Below, piece by piece: positions 59,708-64,000 of a stretch of DNA of 64,000 nt. The translations under genes were made by a program, and so were the position numbers. Source of the DNA: Isoetes taiwanensis. Lineage: Eukaryota; Streptophyta; Lycopodiopsida; Isoetales; Isoetaceae. The DNA lies in the NCBI GenBank assembly GCA_021234155.1, contig JAJEKV010000056.1, forward strand, positions 5,330,932 to 5,394,931, given 5' to 3'. The notes under the pieces are model-generated. The model worked only from the letters and a program-made list of their open reading frames with translations. It did not search any database and was not told the origin of the DNA. Every line of letters begins with the position of its first letter. Within the stretch, counting starts at the first letter, position 1.

Positions 59708-60577
59708 CCACGATCACATGCTCTCTTCACAATTCCCAAAGACCGCAAGTCACCGTGTATCTACAATGGAAAAACACCATAAACAAGAAAATGAAATTTG
59801 CTACTCATAAATCTTGTAGCAATTGCATCGAGAAGGAAATGACAAAATTACCTTGTCTTTATCGACTTTAACACTTTCGGTTCCACATGGTTAGATATGG
59901 CATGTTCTTTCACGATGCTAGTTTCAATTCCTTCAATGAAGGCCAAGTAGAGCCTTGTTGCGACTCCATAGAAAAGTCCGTGGCAAAAGTCGTGGGCAAA
60001 AATCCTCTAGTAAGTCCGGAGCCATCGTGTTTGGAGTGGCTTTAGAGCAGAAATGGGATCTTATTCAAAGATATCTCCAAGTGAATGTCCTCTATGTATA
60101 TCCTCTACCGCGTGTAAAATCGTGGGAAAATCAAGGGCAAAATTCGAGCTTACTCTAGCGTGTAAAATCTGTGGGAAAATCGGAATATGTGGCAAAACTC
60201 GAAGCATCACTTGTATTTTCGGAGAGGGGTATGGGAATCGGAATACAATCGTCCTTTCGTCTTTGGAGCAAAATTTATTTGGTGCAAGAGTCGGATCGTT
60301 GCAAGATTTGTCTTTGGCCGGTGCAAGATTCGTCTTTGGTGAAGAATCGGATCGTTTCGTGGACAAAAGACAATTCTTTGACAAAGAAAACGGATCGTTG
60401 TTGCTTGTTCTTTGAAGAGATCCGATTTTTGCTTTGCTCCAATAGAACCCTATAGCAACGAAAAAAGCAACCAATCGAAAATCTTTCAGAGCAATCAGAA
60501 AAAGCCCACGAACATCTTTGTAGAATTAGCTTTTCTAGAAAAAGGCGGAGCGAAAAAGAAAAGGAGAGGCGGCGGGG

Positions 60578-60795
60578 CTCGACATTCAAAACAATGTGCT
60601 CATTTGCCAAGCCGTGATAAATTATTCTTTTGTTAACATCTATCTCATCTATCGTGTTCCATCTCCGTATCCGTGACGGCCATGTGCTCGACATTCAAAA
60701 CAATGTGCTCATTTGCCAAAGCCATGATAAATTATTCTTTTGTTAACACTATCATCTATCGTGTTCTATCTCTCGTATCCCGCGGTTGAACGAGG
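60578..60795. repeat. Tandem duplication inside the MULE, unit about 109 bases
   Basis: CTCGACATTCAAAACAATGT begins at 60578 and at 60687; both copies contain GATAAATTATTCTTTTGTTA and an ATCTATCGTGTTC end. Confidence 0.85.
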
Positions 60796-60860
60796 ATTAT
60801 GCGAGTATGATAGACGCATCCTTACGTTCTTACTTCATACCACGCTTCCTAGGCATTTTG

Positions 60861-60934
60861 CGCTTAGAGGTAGATTCGAACCATTGACACAAGGATTTTC
60901 GGTCCTTTGCTCTAACCAACTGGGCTATCGGGCG
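60861..60934 (-). pseudogene. trnF: Mitochondrial-type tRNA-Phe (GAA) pseudogene
   Basis: The 74-base minus-strand sequence contains CAGTTGGTTAGAGCAAAGGA, a perfect 5-bp anticodon stem (AAGGA/TCCTT) with anticodon GAA, and TGGTTCGAATC, closely matching plant mitochondrial trnF(GAA) as I know it. Decay is clear: C in place of the universal U33, mismatches in the acceptor, D and T stems. It is probably a nuclear copy of mitochondrial DNA, carried inside the MULE. Confidence 0.75.
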
Positions 60935-61220
60935 AGAACGATTAGCAACTACTACTATCGATTATGTACAATTCTCATTCTAGTTTGGTTATTCCGAGAT
61001 CATTGCCGAAAGTACACACGCATATCCGGGCCATCGGATACCATTTTCAAGGACCGCCCGTTAAAGAAGAGCCTCCGTGTATTTCCGGATCGCCATCGTC
61101 ATCCAACGGGCGTCTGGATCGGACTTCGGGTCTTTGGGTAACCGCTTCCAAAAGGGCATTTGAAGAAATACGAAAAAACTGGAGGGCATCTTGTTATAAA
61201 CCAAAAACTACAAGGCCAAA

Positions 61221-61310
61221 TACGTTGACCGGGGCATTCCATTAATATTTAAAAGTCGGGGTATGTGGGAAAATATGTCAAAACATAAGGGTAATCCGGA
61301 GTTTTCCCTA
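61221..61310 (-). repeat. MULE right terminal inverted repeat
   Basis: The reverse complement aligns with 58829-58918 through TAGGGAAAACTCCGGATTAC, CCTTATGTTTTGACATATTT and ATATTAATGGAATG. Confidence 0.85.
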
Positions 61311-63019
61311 AGATCTATCCAATGAAGTCAAATTTACTTAAATCGGAGTTTGAATTCATAAGTTGTGGTGTTTGACATTCTTAACTTCCTAATCGTTATG
61401 GCCATGATACGTGTTTTCACATCTTTATTATGGGTTTCTTTCTTTGGTTTCTTCGAGAGGCATTGACGTGGGATATTCCCGATATTGTGCCAGATCAATG
61501 GACATTAAGATTTTGACCAAAAATAAAAAAGCCACTTGCAATGGTGCAAATCAAACACATGGTTTCAAACGGAGAAAAAAAAAATCCAGTTTCCATTTCC
61601 CCATGAAGCCATCACTAGGCCTGCCCGACAAGCCCCGGCTGAAGCTTCTGCTTCAACCTATGGTAAGCCCCGCGATAAGCTTCGCTTTGATGCTTGCCTT
61701 TTGCAAGAACATAGAACACAACCCATATACGCGCTTTGATGCCTACCTTGATCAAGAACACAGTCTGCCTTCTGCTTTGATGCCCGCCATCTGCTTTGAT
61801 GCCCTCTAAGAAGGAAACACACACGAAATCAACGGGATGCCCTCTAAGAACGAAAACACATGAAATCTTTGATGCAAGAAGAAAGAAGCGAGAAAGAAAA
61901 ATGAATGCGAGGAATCCGGTGACCGAGATCCAATCCACGGGAACGCGATGTGGTCCACCGCCTCATCAGGGCATCTACTCCGCGCCTAATTTAGCATGCA
62001 CCGACGCAAACATACAATCGCCCACAAATGGACCTCCAAGATACTTGCCATGCACATACTATTGAATAACAAAAAATAACACCCAAAATAGCAACAACCA
62101 ATTAAGCTCCTCTCACGTGGCAAAAAATACTGTTTTGAATACAATACCATACAACAATCATAGCCTTAACCACTGCCAAAACAACCTTCTGCAATACCAA
62201 ACGAATTGGGCAAAGTATATTTAAAGCACTATAATTGCAGATTCCAACTTTGATTTAAATGATTTTACCTTAACTAGCAAGCTTTCTAATCCAAGCAATT
62301 GGGATTGTTGATTCAAGCCCTGATTCGCTTTGGATTCAACATTGGAGCTTGATAATCTAGCCATGGATGTTTTTAATCCAAGCTAGGGATGCAATAACCC
62401 AGCCATGGATTGATTGGACCTGGCTTGCTGGTTAAAGGGGTTCGCCTCTCTTGCTTGCCCATTTATCTCATTTATTTGAGGTATTGGTTTCTCAGGGAGG
62501 TGAACCCCTTCATCACTAAAAAGATTTTACTCTATCTATGAACTTCGTGAAGTGTACTTTCTTAGAAGAAGTCATCCAAGGCTTATTGCCCATGTTTGTA
62601 GGGGCATTTTGGTAATTTTGCAAACTTGCGAGGCCTATTATAGAGGTGATTATAGTTGGCCTATTATAGAGGCCCACGATTTTACATAAATAAATTGTTT
62701 TTAAATTATGGATTTTTGAAATTTTCACTTGTTTTAGTGGCAAATAAGCGTCCCTAGCGACAAGCTAATCTAGCTCTCAAACTCGGTGGAGTAGTCATCC
62801 AAATAAATGGTAAATGAGCACCTCTCGGTTTGGGATCCATCAGGTAGAGATTGGATGGCTCTCCAAACCGACGGCTCCATCGTCCGGACCCTCCCGCGAT
62901 CCTCGGCTAAGGCTTGATTCATGGGTTCCACTCTGGTTCCATTGCTTCTTGTACCTTCTTCTTTGTTTAGCTCACCCATTCACGTTGTCCTTGGGGCCCC
63001 AAACCCTTAAGTCGATGAT
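61311..63019. other. No gene recognised
   Basis: Contains small repeats such as CTGCTTTGATGCCC twice near 61770-61802. Open frames here lack family motifs. The two strands show no mobile-element domains. Confidence 0.45.
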
Positions 63020-63909
63020 TCATGTCGTTTGTCGCCCTCTTGAATCCCATGAGTCTGTTGCTCCACTACCTCTTGACCTGGGAAGTAAAGAGAATGAGCA
63101 ACTTTAACATACTGCAACCAAAGAAGTGTCTGGTGCATAGTGAACGTATTTACCTGTTGAAATCTCCCTCCAAGTTCCTTGCACTAGAAAAGTCTAACCC
63201 TGTCATATGCCGATAGTCAAAACCATAGTCAACACTACGTCGATGGGGCATAAGGAAATGAAAATTCCGGGGAGGATGCCTAACTGGCGCCAGTGTAAAA
63301 GAGGCAAAGTATGCTTGCACTTGTTCTCCCTCAGTGGCAGACATGTTTTGCGAGGAAGGCGGGGAACTGTAGAGGAGCTGCAGAAACCACAAATATCATG
63401 CAAAAAAGAAACCAAAAAAAAAAACCCACCGATTTTAATACTCAAACCTGTTCTTGTTGTAACAGGTGGAGGATGGCTACCCGAAGCATCGGCACCATTG
63501 CCCCTACCTTGTGGAGTCCTTCTATTTTCTCTAAACTCGTCTCTTTCCTCTATACAACAAAACTCCATGCATAAATCCACATACCTAATTAGAGGGTAAA
63601 GCGTATATAAAATTATATTTACCTTCACTTTCGTCATCCTTCCTAGGAATGCTCTTACAATTAATTGCGGAGATAACTATCAGGATATACCACCTAGATC
63701 AAAAGAATATGAGAGAAACATTTGATAAGTATAAATGATGGAGGCAATAATAGGATGAATTGCAGATTACGTGTTCAATTACTTACAAAATATATAGGAT
63801 TAATTCGCTCATCAGTTTGCATATGCCTATCCGGGTCGGTCTGTGCACATATTTGATTGATGAGTATGCGCCTAATTTCCCTAAGCATCTTTGTCCTTAC
63901 TGAGGCCAT
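63020..63909 (-). CDS. Possible unrecognised gene at the right edge, model uncertain
   Basis: A clean first exon candidate runs from ATG 63909 to 63787 (41 codons, MASVRTKMLREIRRILINQI...) and ends at a consensus donor GTAAGT. Further minus-strand exon-like pieces are about 63552-63455 (RDEFRENRRTPQGRGNGADA), 63377-63154 (MSATEGEQVQAYFASFTLAP... ending DFNR before GTAAAT) and 63077-63020. The last two join in frame, but the middle pieces do not give a consistent phase. No family is recognised. It may be a host gene, a transposon gene or chance. Confidence 0.27.
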
Positions 63910-64000
63910 ATACAGAAACCATATAGCACAAACTAAATGCAACATGATACGACAATCTCAAACGTGCATGCAAACCATAATCATTACTTATAAACAATTT

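Larger units (their letters stand above)
58829..61310 (-). mobile_element. Mutator-like element (MULE) with long inverted repeats
   Basis: The ends 58829-58918 and 61221-61310 are inverted copies. Inside on the minus strand is a MULE transposase C-terminus with a SWIM finger, plus unrelated cargo including a mitochondrial-type trnF pseudogene. No 8-9 bp target duplication is evident at the limits I chose. Confidence 0.75.

Noticed and set aside
60861-60934. Functional nuclear tRNA gene
   Set aside because: U33 is lost and three stems carry mismatches; sequence is of mitochondrial type.

Overview
The window is nuclear DNA of a land plant. It has intron-containing genes with GT-AG (and two GC-AG) introns, Ty1/copia and Ty3/gypsy retrotransposons primed by plant initiator tRNA-Met (primer site TGGTATCAGAGC), a Mutator-like element, and a degraded plant-mitochondrial-type tRNA-Phe. 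I cannot fix the species. A DIRS/PAT-like tyrosine-recombinase retrotransposon is unexpected for a flowering plant and leaves a non-angiosperm or early-diverging lineage open.

Three confident host genes are present. Two universal stress protein (USP) genes stand head to head: USP-1 on the minus strand (1885-3266, 4 exons, 163 aa) and USP-2 on the plus strand (8594-9444, 4 exons, 192 aa), with identical intron phases. Between them lie a minisatellite, a degenerate tandem array (5430-6910) and a nearly perfect 45-bp-arm hairpin at 8172-8280. The third gene is a complete 27-exon orthologue of NOMO (46160-58382, 1229 aa), an ER membrane protein made of tandem beta-sandwich repeats. Its intron 8 holds sense-oriented LINE fragments. 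A possible minus-strand gene begins at 63909 near the right edge; its model is uncertain.

The rest is mostly nested mobile DNA. 10.2-12.2 kb: copia and LINE-like scraps. 12.26-20.8 kb: a broken minus-strand LINE with a (TATTC)n tail, an endonuclease/RT ORF2 split by a 2.0-kb insertion (duplicated site CAAGA), and a cysteine-rich upstream ORF. 21.75-24.5 kb: a segment bounded by two GC-rich foldback hairpins that contains a short chain of exon-like pieces. 25.13-31.43 kb: a structurally intact but protein-dead minus-strand Ty3/gypsy element with 1.3-kb LTRs and a perfect 5-bp duplication (ATAGA), inserted just upstream of the primer site of a plus-strand copia (31.58-34.75 kb). That copia is cut right after its YVDD codons by a minus-strand copia (34.76-38.0 kb), which abuts a plus-strand copia (38.1-40.05 kb) and a minus-strand copia gag remnant (40.2-41.3 kb). 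42.4-45.85 kb: the DIRS/PAT-like element, ending about 300 bp before the NOMO start codon. 58.83-61.31 kb: a MULE with about 90-bp inverted repeats, a SWIM zinc-finger transposase remnant and a mitochondrial-type trnF pseudogene.

The host genes do not form a pathway: USPs are soluble nucleotide-binding stress proteins, and NOMO acts in the ER membrane. The main interest is the transposon architecture and its closeness to NOMO and the USP pair.
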